From CAWBRT01 sp963832785 (lineage in GTDB: Bacteria; Acidobacteriota; Terriglobia; Terriglobales; Acidobacteriaceae), in the NCBI GenBank assembly GCA_963832785.1, contig CAWHVF010000005.1, positions 1,240,001 through 1,304,000 of the forward strand: a stretch of 64,000 bases of DNA, given 5' to 3'. Positions 36,702-46,326 of this stretch are shown here, piece after piece. The translations under genes and the position numbers were made by a program. The notes under the pieces are model-generated. The model did not search any database, was not told the origin of the DNA, and was given only the letters and a program-made list of their open reading frames with translations. Position 1 is the stretch's first letter. Each line of letters starts with the position of its first letter.

Positions 36702-38018
36702 ATGGCAACTCCCCGCGCCGGTACACTAGTCGACAGTAGTGAAGGTGTGTCTGCACAGAAACGAAGTAACTATCGCTGGACTTTGGCGATATTCGCTAAT
36801 CTGTTCGCTTTGCTGTCATTTATGGACAGGATCAACCTGTCGGTTGCAACGCCAGCCATTATCAAGGAATTACACTTCACGATTGTACAGATTGGGACGA
36901 TACACACCGCCTTCTTTGTATGTTATGCCTTGTGTCAAATCCCGGCTGGGATGCTGACGGAATATCTTGGTCATCGGCGAGTGCTTCCGTTCGCGGTGAT
37001 ATGGTGGTCGGTATTCACATGCCTAACGACGCTGTGCGGAAAATTGAGTAGCTGGATTGTCGTCCGCGGGGTGTTTGCGCTTGGCGAATCTCCGGTTTAC
37101 CCCGGCGTTAATACCGCCATTTCAATCTGGTTCCCAAAGAAAGAGCGCGGCAAGGCAGCCGGTTTTCTGCAGTCGGGAGGTTGCGTTGGCAGGATCGTTG
37201 GCATACCGCTCGCGGTATACATCATAGTGGCTTGGGGGTGGCGCGCCATTTTTCTGGTGTTTGGCTTGGCGGGCATCGTCTTGGCAACCGCATATTACAT
37301 CTTGATGAGAACCCACCCGCGGGAAAGTAGATTTGTGAATAAGGCCGAGCTGGACTATATCACGGAGGGGCGGGAAGCTAGCGCGGGAGCCAAGCGGGGC
37401 ATTCCGCCGTGGAAAGACTTCCTCCGCTCCAGTCAATTCTGGGCCATTATAGTCCCCTGTTTTACGACCAATTTCATCAACTATATCTTCGTGGCATGGC
37501 TGCCGGTGTATTTGCTGGAAGCCCATCACTTTTCTCTAAAACAAATGGGGTCTGCCGCGATATTTGTTTTCGCCGCTGAGGCGGGCGGCGGCCTGACGGG
37601 CGGAGCCATTGCCGATCACGTCATTCACACCCAGCGAGGAAGCCAGCGAATCCGCGCGTGGTTGGGAGGAATAGGGCTGCTGGTATGTTGCTTCGGGTTA
37701 TGCATGATGGCGACCAGCACGGCGCAATGGTTTACGGTCATTTGGCTGGCCGTCTCCCTGTGCTCCATGGGCTTCTCCATGGGCGCCCTCTGGGCATCAT
37801 GTGCCGACATCGGAGGTAAGTTTACCGGCACAGTAACGGGCTGGATGAATTTCTGGGGCCAACTCATCGGCGGCGGTCTTGGTCCGGTCCTGATTGCCTG
37901 GATAAGCAGCCGGTATAACTGGCAAGCGGCCATTTTCGTAACTGCCTCCATGGGTATTATCGGGGCGATAGGTTGGATATTTGTGAAACCCGATATTCCT
38001 CTTAAGAACACTGCGTAG
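36702..38018 (+). CDS. MFS permease, ACS type (MFS2)
   Basis: A 438-residue permease of the ACS family, 12 helices, with LLSFMDRINLSVATPAIIKE in helix 1, the loop GMLTEYLGHRRVLP and the C-terminal GWIFVKPDIPLKN tail. It is less related to the two AREVSR-type permeases (29329 and 44690). A close relative's last 15 codons survive at 49447-49491 next to a deleted prpD fragment, which shows that the gene was duplicated with the operon. Confidence 0.88.
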   Translation: MATPRAGTLVDSSEGVSAQKRSNYRWTLAIFANLFALLSFMDRINLSVATPAIIKELHFTIVQIGTIHTAFFVCYALCQIPAGMLTEYLGHRRVLPFAVIWWSVFTCLTTLCGKLSSWIVVRGVFALGESPVYPGVNTAISIWFPKKERGKAAGFLQSGGCVGRIVGIPLAVYIIVAWGWRAIFLVFGLAGIVLATAYYILMRTHPRESRFVNKAELDYITEGREASAGAKRGIPPWKDFLRSSQFWAIIVPCFTTNFINYIFVAWLPVYLLEAHHFSLKQMGSAAIFVFAAEAGGGLTGGAIADHVIHTQRGSQRIRAWLGGIGLLVCCFGLCMMATSTAQWFTVIWLAVSLCSMGFSMGALWASCADIGGKFTGTVTGWMNFWGQLIGGGLGPVLIAWISSRYNWQAAIFVTASMGIIGAIGWIFVKPDIPLKNTA

Positions 38019-38147
38019 TAAAACAGGGGCCAGCCATTATGTTGTAAGGGCGCGCGCAAAAAACGCAATCGGCTGGTGGCGTGCATAAGGCAGCGCTAAG
38101 GCTTAGCCAATTGAGGTCTATTACACTCTTTCACCGAGGGGTGCGCG

Positions 38148-39551
38148 ATGACAATTTTGCAGAGTTATGCCGAGTGGATATGCCAGCTAGCAAATGACAG
38201 CATACCGGCGATCTGTGTTTCAAATGCAAAGAGAGCGATTCTTGACACAGTCGCCTGCATGTTAGGCGGGGTGACGGAGCCACTAACTCATAAGCTGCTG
38301 GCCTATCAGGCACAAGAGGGGACAACCGGGACTGCCACAGCTGTCGGTTCCGGCTGTCGTTTTTCTGCGTGTTCTGCCGCGTTGGTCAACGGCGCCATGG
38401 CGCATGCCCTGGATTACGATGACGTGCTCACAAGCACCCGCTCCCACCCCAGCGCGGTGCTGGTACCGGCAGTGCTGGCCGTGGGCGAGACTCTAAAGAG
38501 TTCCGGCGCCGAAGTTATCACTGCTTATCTGGCCGGGCTCGAAGCTATCGATAAGATCGGATCGCTCGTCGCCTTTGCGCAGTATGAAAAAGGATGGCAC
38601 ACCACGGGTACGTTGGGAGGGCTGGGTGCCGCGGCAGGAGTAGGCACGCTGCTCAAATTATCGGAACAGCAAATAAGAATGGCGATGGGCTTAGCGGCAT
38701 CCATGGCGGGAGGCATATTTAGGAACTCCGGGACGATGACGAAGCCTTTACATGCTGGATGGGCGGCGCACGCCGGCGTCATAGCGGCTACGTTGGCTTC
38801 AGATGGTTTCACGGCTTCCGACGATGTATTGTCCGGCAAGTACAATTACATGGAAGTGCTGGCAGACAAGACGGCCCCGGCCTCTCTGCCCACGTTCGGC
38901 AAACCCTTCGCGGTGGTCTCGCCGGGGCTCCACGTAAAGCGCTATCCATGCTGTTTTGCAACCCATCGCGCCCTGGACGCGGTGTTCAATATCAAGCTTG
39001 AAGTTCCCTCGCTCGACCCCGAGCAGATTCTAACTGTTACCTGTATGGCCCCCGCCCGATCCTATATCGCGCTGGTCCACGACTCACCCGTAACTGGTTT
39101 GGAAAGCAAGTTCAGCATGCAATATGCGGTCTCCGCCGCGCTGATCGACGGCCGAATCAATATCCATAGTTTCACGGACAAACTCGTGAACCGGCCGGAG
39201 GTGCGGGCTCTGATGCCCAAAGTGAAAAAGATGGAAGACCCCGCCCTGTCAATCGTCGATCCGGATGGCACGGACCGGCGTTTCATCGAAGTCACGATTA
39301 CCATGGTGGACGGCCACGTTTTTAAAAACAAGGTAGTTCGGCCAAAGGGCTCGGTGGATGTTCCTCTCAGCGATCAAGAGTTGGGAGAAAAGTTCATAGA
39401 ATGCAGTACGGGTATTCTCCCCGCTGCCGACCAAACCATCGCACTGGATATGCTGCGGAATTTAGAGTCGGTGAGGGACATCACCGGCCTGATGACCCAT
39501 CTGCGATCTGGGGCCAATAAGCCAGGCTCAATCTGCGCAGGAAGATGCTAG
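38148..39551 (+). CDS. MmgE/PrpD family protein (PrpD2)
   Basis: A 467-residue paralogue of PrpD1 with the same HALDYDDVLTSTRSHPSAVL and KRYPCCFATHRALDAVFNI segments. Long tracts are identical at DNA level to 32975-33160 while others have diverged, a mosaic pattern suggesting gene conversion. The N-terminus (about 60 residues) and the extreme C-terminus differ most. The function is as uncertain as for PrpD1; two paralogues could act on stereo-isomers or form a hetero-oligomer. Confidence 0.85.
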   Translation: MTILQSYAEWICQLANDSIPAICVSNAKRAILDTVACMLGGVTEPLTHKLLAYQAQEGTTGTATAVGSGCRFSACSAALVNGAMAHALDYDDVLTSTRSHPSAVLVPAVLAVGETLKSSGAEVITAYLAGLEAIDKIGSLVAFAQYEKGWHTTGTLGGLGAAAGVGTLLKLSEQQIRMAMGLAASMAGGIFRNSGTMTKPLHAGWAAHAGVIAATLASDGFTASDDVLSGKYNYMEVLADKTAPASLPTFGKPFAVVSPGLHVKRYPCCFATHRALDAVFNIKLEVPSLDPEQILTVTCMAPARSYIALVHDSPVTGLESKFSMQYAVSAALIDGRINIHSFTDKLVNRPEVRALMPKVKKMEDPALSIVDPDGTDRRFIEVTITMVDGHVFKNKVVRPKGSVDVPLSDQELGEKFIECSTGILPAADQTIALDMLRNLESVRDITGLMTHLRSGANKPGSICAGRC

Positions 39552-39644
39552 ACCCGTAACGCCGCTGTCCCACCAGTATTGATGTGGGCAGTAGCGTCCG
39601 CACATCAGTCGAACAACTAATTTAAGGACGAGAAGGAGTCGGGC

Positions 39645-41561
39645 ATGAGCGAGCAATTTGCGGCTGTGTTTACCCCTTTCACGGTAAAGAACCTGACCTT
39701 AAAGAATCGCATTGTTTTGCCTCCGATGGCGACACGGTATACAACAACCAGCGGCGAGGTAACCCCGCGGTTAATCGCTTATCATCGGGAGCGCACTGCC
39801 GGCGGCGTGGGACTGAATATCATGGAATTTACGGGACCTGACGTACGTAGGAGGCACCCTCATCAAGCTGGCATCTATGATGACGCTCTTATTCTCGGCC
39901 TGACGGCCTTGGTAAAGGCGGTCCACGAAGCAGGCGGGAAAATCGCGATTCAGCTCGCGCACGCCGGCCGTCGAACCCGCAGCGCTATGACTAACGGGCT
40001 CCGGCCGTGGGCACCTTCCGCAATTCCGGAATTGGGCGGAGAAGTTCCCTATGAAATGAGCCAGTCTCAGATTGATTACATGGAAGATTGCTTTATGCAA
40101 GCGGCTCGGCGCGCCAAGCAGGCTGGTTTCGATGCCATCGAAATCCACTGCGCCCACGGCTATTTGATTCATCAATTCCTTTCCCCTCTGAGCAACCGAC
40201 GCACCGATAAGTACGGCGGCTCGCTCGAGAATCGAGCTCGCTTCTCTTTGGAAATCCTGGCGCAGGCGCGGGAAGCGGTTGGCGATGACTTTCCGATTTT
40301 CTGCCGCATCAGCGGGGACGAGTTTCTTGAAGGAGGCGCAACGCTGGCCGATGGGAAGGAATACGCGAAGCTGCTGGAAAAAGCCGGGGCCGATATCATC
40401 CATGTTTCCGCCGGAGTGCTGGAAAGCACAGAGAGAACGATTCCCCCGCAAGCTCAACCGCGCGGCTGCAATATCGGCCTGGCCGCAGCAATCAAACAGA
40501 GTGTGAATATCCCCGTTATCGGCGCTGGCCGGATTAAGACCTTGCAGGAAGCAGACGCGCTGTTGCGGGAAAAGAAAGTCGACTTGGTGGCGATGGGGCG
40601 TGCTTTGATTGCCGACCCCGAACTTATGAACAAAACGCAAGTGGGCGGCAACATCCGTCCGTGCATCGCCTGTAACCAGGGTTGCATTGATCGCCTTTAT
40701 GCCAGTTTGGCGATTACCTGTGTAGTGAATGCAAGAACTGGACGCGAGTATGAACTCCGTTCCCTCGAAAAGGCTCTTGTTTCGAAAAAGATTGCGGTGA
40801 TCGGAGGAGGGCCCGGAGGTATGGAGTTTGCGCGGGTAGCAGCCGAACGAGGACATAAGATAACCCTCTTCGAGAAGGAAGCCGAGTTAGGGGGAAAATT
40901 CCGGATTGCTGCGATCGCTCCCAAAAAGGGTGAGATCAGCGAATTTGTGCAATACCAATCCCGCGCCTTAAAAGAGCTCGGAGTCGAGATCAAGACGGGA
41001 GCCGCAATCGCGCTGGAAGATTTGTCTAAGCTGAGTGACTTTGACGAAATCGTGATTGCCGCCGGAGGAGATCCTGTTCGTCTGCCTGCGAAGGAAGGTC
41101 AGAGTAACGTTTCCCTCGCGGAGGACGTCCTGGAAAACAAGGTCGTATTAGGCTCCAAGGTAGTAGTGGTGGGCGGCGGCATGGTGGGATGCGAAACCGC
41201 AGACTGGCTCGCGCAGAGTGGCAAGCAGGTGATTATTCTGGAGCAATTGCCGCTGTTCGCGACCGACGTCGAAATACGCACCCGGAAGATGTTGTTACAG
41301 CGATTGGCAGCTCAGAAAGTCGATATGATCTGCAACGCGAAAGCGGAACAGTTTAACAAAGATAAGGTCGTGTGCTCGCAGGGAGGAGTTGAGTTCACGA
41401 TTGAAGGAGTCGACAATATCGTTCTTGCCTTAGGCTATAAGCCGAACGGCGCTTTTTTGCAAGCACAATCTTCCAGGATACATAAATTGGGAGATTGCGT
41501 GGAACCGAGAAAAGCCATGGCGGCCATCCACGAAGGCTTTCTGCTGGGAACCAGGATCTAA
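39645..41561 (+). CDS. Fe-S flavin enoate reductase, 2,4-dienoyl-CoA reductase-like (OYE1)
   Basis: A 638-residue fusion of an Old-Yellow-Enzyme FMN barrel and a FAD/NAD(P)-binding half. The barrel carries QLAHAGRRTRSAM and the HCAHGYLIHQFLSPLSNRR motif. A 4Fe-4S cluster is held by C340, C343, C347 and C359 (CIACNQGC...TC). The second half has IGGGPGGMEFARVAAERGH and VVGGGMVGCETADWL. Members reduce C=C bonds of enoates or dienoyl thioesters. It is the last gene of the plus-strand operon and ends at a strong palindrome. Confidence 0.9.
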   Translation: MSEQFAAVFTPFTVKNLTLKNRIVLPPMATRYTTTSGEVTPRLIAYHRERTAGGVGLNIMEFTGPDVRRRHPHQAGIYDDALILGLTALVKAVHEAGGKIAIQLAHAGRRTRSAMTNGLRPWAPSAIPELGGEVPYEMSQSQIDYMEDCFMQAARRAKQAGFDAIEIHCAHGYLIHQFLSPLSNRRTDKYGGSLENRARFSLEILAQAREAVGDDFPIFCRISGDEFLEGGATLADGKEYAKLLEKAGADIIHVSAGVLESTERTIPPQAQPRGCNIGLAAAIKQSVNIPVIGAGRIKTLQEADALLREKKVDLVAMGRALIADPELMNKTQVGGNIRPCIACNQGCIDRLYASLAITCVVNARTGREYELRSLEKALVSKKIAVIGGGPGGMEFARVAAERGHKITLFEKEAELGGKFRIAAIAPKKGEISEFVQYQSRALKELGVEIKTGAAIALEDLSKLSDFDEIVIAAGGDPVRLPAKEGQSNVSLAEDVLENKVVLGSKVVVVGGGMVGCETADWLAQSGKQVIILEQLPLFATDVEIRTRKMLLQRLAAQKVDMICNAKAEQFNKDKVVCSQGGVEFTIEGVDNIVLALGYKPNGAFLQAQSSRIHKLGDCVEPRKAMAAIHEGFLLGTRI

Positions 41562-41586
41562 TCGTACGAAGTGGAACTCGGATAAC

Positions 41587-41618
41587 GAAGAGGGCTGGCC
41601 CGCGGGCCAGCCCTCTTC
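41587..41618. terminator. Perfect 32-base palindrome after OYE1
   Basis: GAAGAGGGCTGGCCCG and its exact complement stand without spacer 25 bases after the OYE1 stop. The GC-rich stem would be very stable (about 14 pairs with a small loop). There is no T-run downstream, so Rho-independent termination is not certain, but its position suggests a transcription end. Confidence 0.6.
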
Positions 41619-41888
41619 CCAAACCACAACGTCAACCAGAGTTCATTCAAAGAAAGTGCGAAAGTTTCTGGACACTACCTCCGGCAGACGCTTCGCCTGT
41701 ACTCGCGTTAACCTGCTTTACGAGCCAATTGCTGAGACAGTGCGGGAATTGGACGTGCTTGGTGAATGTACGCACCTCATTCAGAGGGTTACGTTAATCT
41801 TAAATTCGACTTATGATTCCGGCATCCGCCCGCCTGCGGCCGCGAGAGTGCTCCGCCGGGAGTTTCTTCTCGCCAGATTTTCCGCGTC
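41619..41888. other. Between the convergent OYE1 and OYE2 genes
   Basis: A 57-residue stretch of plus-strand frame (41656-41826, FLDTTSGRRFACTRVNLLYE) looks protein-like and has a basic start, but no family or ribosome-binding site supports it; I treat it as unproven. No other structure was seen. Confidence 0.25.
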
Positions 41889-41920
41889 ACCGGAGCCGCC
41901 GTCAACGCGGCGGCTCCGGT
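41889..41920. terminator. Hairpin between convergent OYE1 and OYE2
   Basis: A 12-base perfect stem ACCGGAGCCGCC / GGCGGCTCCGGT with an 8-base loop, followed on the plus strand by TTTATAT, lies just after the stop of the minus-strand OYE2 gene. It probably terminates transcription from both sides. Confidence 0.6.
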
Positions 41921-41929
41921 TTATATAGC

Positions 41930-43786
41930 TCAAATTGCCAACGCCGCCAAGTAGCCTTCGCGCACCGCCGCGGCGATCTCCCGCGCTTCCTGTGCGTCGC
42001 CGATGCGGAACCACTGGCCCGGAAATTCGCGGACGGCGTCCTCCAGGGAGCGGTTGGCGCCGGCTCCTAAAGCGGCGACGATCCCGTCCGCCTCCATTTC
42101 GATGAGGTCTCCCCCACTGTTTCTGAGGGTGACGTTCCCGCTTCGCCCGGCGACGACCTCACTCGACGTGCGCACCTCGATGCGGAGATCGCGGAGGCGC
42201 TGCAGCAGGAGACCGCGCGTGTGCCCCTCCACGCCCGAGGCGATCTCCGGGAGTTTCTCGACGATGCACACCTTTTTCCCCAGGCTCGCCAGGTACTCCG
42301 CTGTTTCACACCCCACCATGCCGCCGCCAAGAATAATGAGTTTTTCTCCCATGGGCCGGCCCTCCAGCGCATCGCCTGCGGTAAAGGTCTGCACCGGGTC
42401 CCAGCCGGGGATCACGGGCACGAGGGCAAGGGCCCCGGTCGCCACGATCACCGCATCGGGCCGCTCTTGGGCAAGCGTCGATATCGTCACTTCGCTTCCC
42501 AGATGCACCGCCACTTTCGCTCGGACGATTTGGGGCATGAGATAATCGAGAAGGTTGCGAAGCTCTTCCTTATGCGGCGGGATTGCCGCCCGGCGAAGCT
42601 GTCCGCCCAGCATGGCCGCCCGCTCGTAGAGGACGACCCGGTGGCCGCGCAGGGCCAGAACGCGCGCCGCCTCAAGGCCGCCCGGTCCCCCGCCCGCGAC
42701 GAGAACCTTCTTGGGCGCGGCGGCGGGAAGGAGGCGCAAATCGCGCTCCCGTCCCGCCCGCGCATTCACCGCGCATCGGATCGTCCGGTTCGTCTCGATG
42801 ACGCGCTTGCGGCAGTAGTTGCACGCCATGCATTTGCGGACCTCGTCTAGCCGCCCTTCCTGCGCCTTCTTCGGAAGTTCGGGATCGGCGACGAGCGCCC
42901 GGCCCATGACGACTAAGTCGGCTTTCCCCTCGGCGATGACCCGGTCCGCGAGGACGGGGTCGTTGATCCGTCCCACGGCCAGAACGGGAATCCGCACTGT
43001 CTTCCGGATCTCCGCAGCGAGCGGCACGTGGCAACCCCGCGGGATCGCCATGGGCGGGGTGTGCCAGAATCGGCCCGACGGGCTTCCCGCCGAGACGTGG
43101 AGCGCACTCGCGCCCGCCGCTTCAAGTCGCCGCGCGATCCGCTGCCCGTCTCGCACGTCGAGGCCGCCGGGCGTGTGCTGGTGCGCGATCATGCGGAAGA
43201 GCACGGGATACTCGTTCCCGACCCGCTCCCGCACGCGCTCCAGAATATCCGCCGGGAGCTTGAGACGACCTTCCTCGCTACCGCCGTAGGCGCCCCGGCG
43301 ATGGTTCGTCAGAGGCGACATGAACTGGGTAAGAAAATAGAAGTTCGCGCCGTGGATCTCCACCGCGTCGAAACCCACTTTCTGGGCCCGCTGCGCGGCC
43401 GCGCCAAAAGCCTCGATAATTGCCTCGATCTCCCCGACCGTGTAGTCATCCGGGCCCTTCGCGCTCGCCAGACTCTCGCGGTAGACGAGCTGGAGGGCGG
43501 CTTTGGCCCCTTTCTCTTGGATCGCTTCCGCCAGTTCCCCGAGGCCCGGCTCGAACTGCGGGTCGGCGATGCCGATGCGGCCAATGTCCCGGTTCGCGTC
43601 GATCACGTGGGCCGATTCGACAATGATCAGGCCTGCTCCTCCTGCGGCACGCTCGGCGTAATAGTCGATGAGCCGCTGGGTGACGGCCCCCGTTACTCCG
43701 GCGAGGAGGGTTGCCATGGGCGCCATGGCGATCCGGTTGCGGATTTCGAGCTGCCCGATACGGCAAGGAGTGAATAATGCCTCCAT
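41930..43786 (-). CDS. Fe-S flavin enoate reductase (OYE2), high GC
   Basis: About 618 residues of the same fusion architecture as OYE1. The Fe-S cysteines have the form CMACNYC...C (CxxCxxC instead of CxxCxxxC). It contains LFTPCRIGQLEIRNRIAMAP, an altered active-site segment (RESLASAKGPDDY in place of the usual HAGR), HGANFYFLTQFMSPLTNHRR and the nucleotide motifs AGGGPGGLEAARVLALRGH and ILGGGMVGCETAEYL. The start ATG 43786 has AGGAGATAGG upstream. GC content is plainly higher than in its neighbours, with a strong preference for CGC, GCC and GGC, which suggests recent acquisition. It reads away from op2. Confidence 0.88.
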   Translation of the reverse strand: MEALFTPCRIGQLEIRNRIAMAPMATLLAGVTGAVTQRLIDYYAERAAGGAGLIIVESAHVIDANRDIGRIGIADPQFEPGLGELAEAIQEKGAKAALQLVYRESLASAKGPDDYTVGEIEAIIEAFGAAAQRAQKVGFDAVEIHGANFYFLTQFMSPLTNHRRGAYGGSEEGRLKLPADILERVRERVGNEYPVLFRMIAHQHTPGGLDVRDGQRIARRLEAAGASALHVSAGSPSGRFWHTPPMAIPRGCHVPLAAEIRKTVRIPVLAVGRINDPVLADRVIAEGKADLVVMGRALVADPELPKKAQEGRLDEVRKCMACNYCRKRVIETNRTIRCAVNARAGRERDLRLLPAAAPKKVLVAGGGPGGLEAARVLALRGHRVVLYERAAMLGGQLRRAAIPPHKEELRNLLDYLMPQIVRAKVAVHLGSEVTISTLAQERPDAVIVATGALALVPVIPGWDPVQTFTAGDALEGRPMGEKLIILGGGMVGCETAEYLASLGKKVCIVEKLPEIASGVEGHTRGLLLQRLRDLRIEVRTSSEVVAGRSGNVTLRNSGGDLIEMEADGIVAALGAGANRSLEDAVREFPGQWFRIGDAQEAREIAAAVREGYLAALAI

Positions 43787-44474
43787 ATACCTATCTCCTC
43801 TCCTAGTTGATTTCCAGGCCGAGCCTTTCGATGCTCGGTTGGAAGCTGCTGTCGATTCCACCCCCGCGGGCGAAAGGGTTGATAAGGGTAATCACCTTGT
43901 TCGGATAATCCCTCTCCGCCGCGTGAGCCTTGCCGAACAGAATGGAAAGGCACAATAGGACCTTTCATCACATCGTCAGGCTGCTCCTGATTTATTTGGT
44001 AGTTTTGATGAAACGGCGTTTGTGCATTCTGAGTTGCTGTAAGAACCTTACTGACTAGGTCCTGCGAATTCTGAAAGTCCAAATACCGGAATGTATCTAG
44101 CAAGCCAAGCTCGTCAAACTGTTTTTAACCGCTGCATAAGAAACGTCGCGGATCGGAACGATTGGCAGCCCCTAAACCAAACGCATAGCCAATTTCAAAT
44201 AGCAAATTGAAATTCAATATCGTGACATCCGTAACTGCCGCTCTGGAGAATCTCAATAACCGGCAGACCTAGCAAAAAATCAATGCCCCTACAATACACA
44301 TATCCCGCCAAGTGGATACCTTGAGAGGCGGGTCTGCAAGCTTTTAGCTCCAACTTTTGCCGTACCGAGACGTATTCCAGGTAGCGCCTGACTGTCGATA
44401 GCACCTGCCTCGGCCGCCTAGCGCCGCGCAGCCTGTCACTTTTCCGTCACTTTTCAGTTTTTTTGCTTGCCGTT
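43787..44474. other. Leader region between op2 and OYE2
   Basis: About 690 bases with no intact gene. A minus-strand frame of 69 residues (44404-44195) ends in VYCRGIDFLLGLPVIEILQS then CHDIEFQF, which recalls the Cys-x-F/x-F end of ATC-hydrolase-like proteins; it could be the C-terminal remnant of such a gene lost after duplication. The rest, 43787-44194, holds nothing recognised. Confidence 0.3.
44195..44404 (-). pseudogene. Possible ATC-hydrolase-like C-terminal remnant
   Basis: A 69-residue frame with no upstream ribosome-binding site. The last ~35 residues pair a Gly-Tyr-x-Tyr-Cys element with a terminal GCHDIEFQF, similar in order to the GYLYC...CCDFRF ending of the amino-thiazoline-carboxylate hydrolase family (see 16451). 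The N-terminal half shows no match. Weak evidence. Confidence 0.25.
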
Positions 44475-44496
44475 ATGCGATAAAGTAATTTCGCAT
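44475..44496. promoter_or_regulatory. Operator palindrome op2 (ATGCGA-N10-TCGCAT)
   Basis: The arms are perfect over six bases and the spacer is the same 10 bases as at op1. On the minus strand a TTGACA box (44537-44532 in plus coordinates) precedes it by 35 bases, close to the 39 at op1, so a promoter there would read left toward OYE2. MFS3 lies on the other side, divergent, exactly like MFS1 at op1. This is a diverged copy of the op1 control region. Confidence 0.5.
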
Positions 44497-44689
44497 CCTA
44501 GAAACTTATGACTATCGGAAAATAACGTGCCTGTCAAGAATTATTGTGGACGGGATAGCCTTGGACGTGCTTACCAAGGCCCAGCGCGGAATGAGATGGG
44601 CTGAACACGGGAACGGCAACACAATTTGTCACCTGAGATAGTGGTCAAACAGAAAACCGGCGAACCATCTCCGGAAGAGAGGCGACGTG

Positions 44690-46015
44690 ATGAACACTGC
44701 TCCAGCAGGAACGAGTCCGGCCCGTGAAGTCTCACGGCCTGCAACTGCCCCGCGGACGACTTACCGTTACAAAGTAATGTTGTTTCTCGGGGGCATGATC
44801 TTCGTCAATTATATCGACCGCTTCAACATTGCAGCCGCGGTTCCCACGCTGATGAAGGAATTCGCGCTTTCACCAGCGCGCATGGGCCTGTTGATGTCGG
44901 CATTCGGGTGGACCTACCTGGTTTGCATGTTTCCCGTCGGGCACCTGCTCAACCGGAAACCGCCCAAGATAATTGGTTTTTTTGCCTGCCTGGGATGGGG
45001 TTTGGTGACTCTCTTCACGGCTGCGGTTTCAGGATTCTATTCCTTCTTCGTCGTCCGACTGCTTTTGGGGGCCACCGAGGCCGCCGGTTTTCCTACCTGT
45101 GCGCGCATCTCGTCCGATTGGACCCCCAAACACGAACGTACGACCGCGGTAGCCATCTTCGACGTGTTCTCCAACATTGGAAGCGCGGTAACCCCTCCCT
45201 TTGTTGTGTGGACGATCCTGCATTACGGCTGGCGGTATTCCTTCGTCATAACTGGGTTGATAGCCGTCGGTTTTGCGTTTATCTGGCGACGGTATTATCA
45301 CGCTCCAGAAGATAACCCTAAGCTCAGTAAAGAAGAACTGGAATACATAAGGCAAGGCCAGGTTACAGACGCGACACCGGCGGTGAAATTGAAAGAAATT
45401 CCCATGTATAAATTGTTGACCTATCCGCGGATTCTTTCCATGTGCTCCGGCTTCTTTTTGTACATGTATTTCTCCACCGCTTTTCACATGTGGATACCTG
45501 CGTATTTGGTCCATGCGAAGGGGTTCAGTCTAAGAAACATGGGGATTGTGTATACCTTTCCGTTTTTCGCCACCATCGGGTTCGAACTGATTGGAGCCCG
45601 CTGCCTGGACAGATGGATGCGGCGTGGCGCTTCCTTAACCAAGGTACGGCGGACTGGCCAGTTTATTGGTTATTTCGGGATGGGCATATGTCTCTATCTG
45701 GCGGTCATAGCCGCTAGTCCGACGATGACCGTCTTTTGGCTTACGGCATCATTTGGGGTCAAGGCCATCAGCGGCGCCCAGAACTGGGCTACGACTACCG
45801 AGATTGCCCCCAAGGGCCAGGTAGGTGCAGTGGCCGCGTTAAACTCAATGTCCAGCGCGCTGGCTCTGATTGTGGCGCCCATAATTTCAGGACTGGTCAT
45901 TCAGTCGCGGTGGGGATATGACGGCGCTTTGTTGGTTATGGTAGGGGCAGCCGTATTAGCCGGTATTATTTATGGATCGATTGACTACAAACCGATAGTT
46001 CCCAGACCGTCTTAG
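44690..46015 (+). CDS. MFS permease, ACS type (MFS3)
   Basis: A 441-residue permease close to MFS1: both start with an AREVSR segment, have YIDRFNIAAAVPTLMKEFAL in helix 1 and share the HLLNRKPPKIIGFF loop. It is followed on the same strand by the IclR regulator gene. Its start, ATG 44690, lies next to a weak GAGAGG. Orientation relative to op2 is the mirror image of MFS1 to op1. Confidence 0.88.
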   Translation: MNTAPAGTSPAREVSRPATAPRTTYRYKVMLFLGGMIFVNYIDRFNIAAAVPTLMKEFALSPARMGLLMSAFGWTYLVCMFPVGHLLNRKPPKIIGFFACLGWGLVTLFTAAVSGFYSFFVVRLLLGATEAAGFPTCARISSDWTPKHERTTAVAIFDVFSNIGSAVTPPFVVWTILHYGWRYSFVITGLIAVGFAFIWRRYYHAPEDNPKLSKEELEYIRQGQVTDATPAVKLKEIPMYKLLTYPRILSMCSGFFLYMYFSTAFHMWIPAYLVHAKGFSLRNMGIVYTFPFFATIGFELIGARCLDRWMRRGASLTKVRRTGQFIGYFGMGICLYLAVIAASPTMTVFWLTASFGVKAISGAQNWATTTEIAPKGQVGAVAALNSMSSALALIVAPIISGLVIQSRWGYDGALLVMVGAAVLAGIIYGSIDYKPIVPRPS

Positions 46016-46326
46016 CCTGATAGGGTACTTGCCCGCACCTGCAGCCCAAAACGGCGGTGGCGGCACGGCGCGTGGAACAGCTTGAAGTAGTAGCGCTCCA
46101 GGAATCGGATGCCGCGACGCTGTGTCGCGCACCTCACCGACGGCGGTAGGGGCAGTAGGGACAATTTCGGGCTGCGATACCAAGTCAGCCGCTAGAAACG
46201 CTGGAATGGTTGCTCTGTCGTCGGCCGGCGAAGTAGACTAATGTGACGGCAAATAACACTGGTCGATTTTCGACGAAATTTGAGCGCGTGAGCTTTGTAC
46301 TTCGCCACATTGCGAAAGGATTTTGA
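46016..46326. promoter_or_regulatory. Control region before the IclR gene
   Basis: Two short inverted repeats lie close to the TTG start: TTTCG-A-CGAAA at 46268-46278 and TTCGC-N6-GCGAA at 46301-46316. They have the kind of half-sites (TTCG/CGAA) that IclR-family proteins bind, so autoregulation is plausible. The first part (46030-46130) has a GC-rich, protein-like minus-strand frame (FLERYYFKLFHAP) with no start; it may be an old gene remnant. Confidence 0.35.

Noticed and set aside
42221..43777. Several long plus-strand frames (209, 156 and 249 codons)
   Set aside because: Frame openness follows from the high GC of OYE2 on the other strand.
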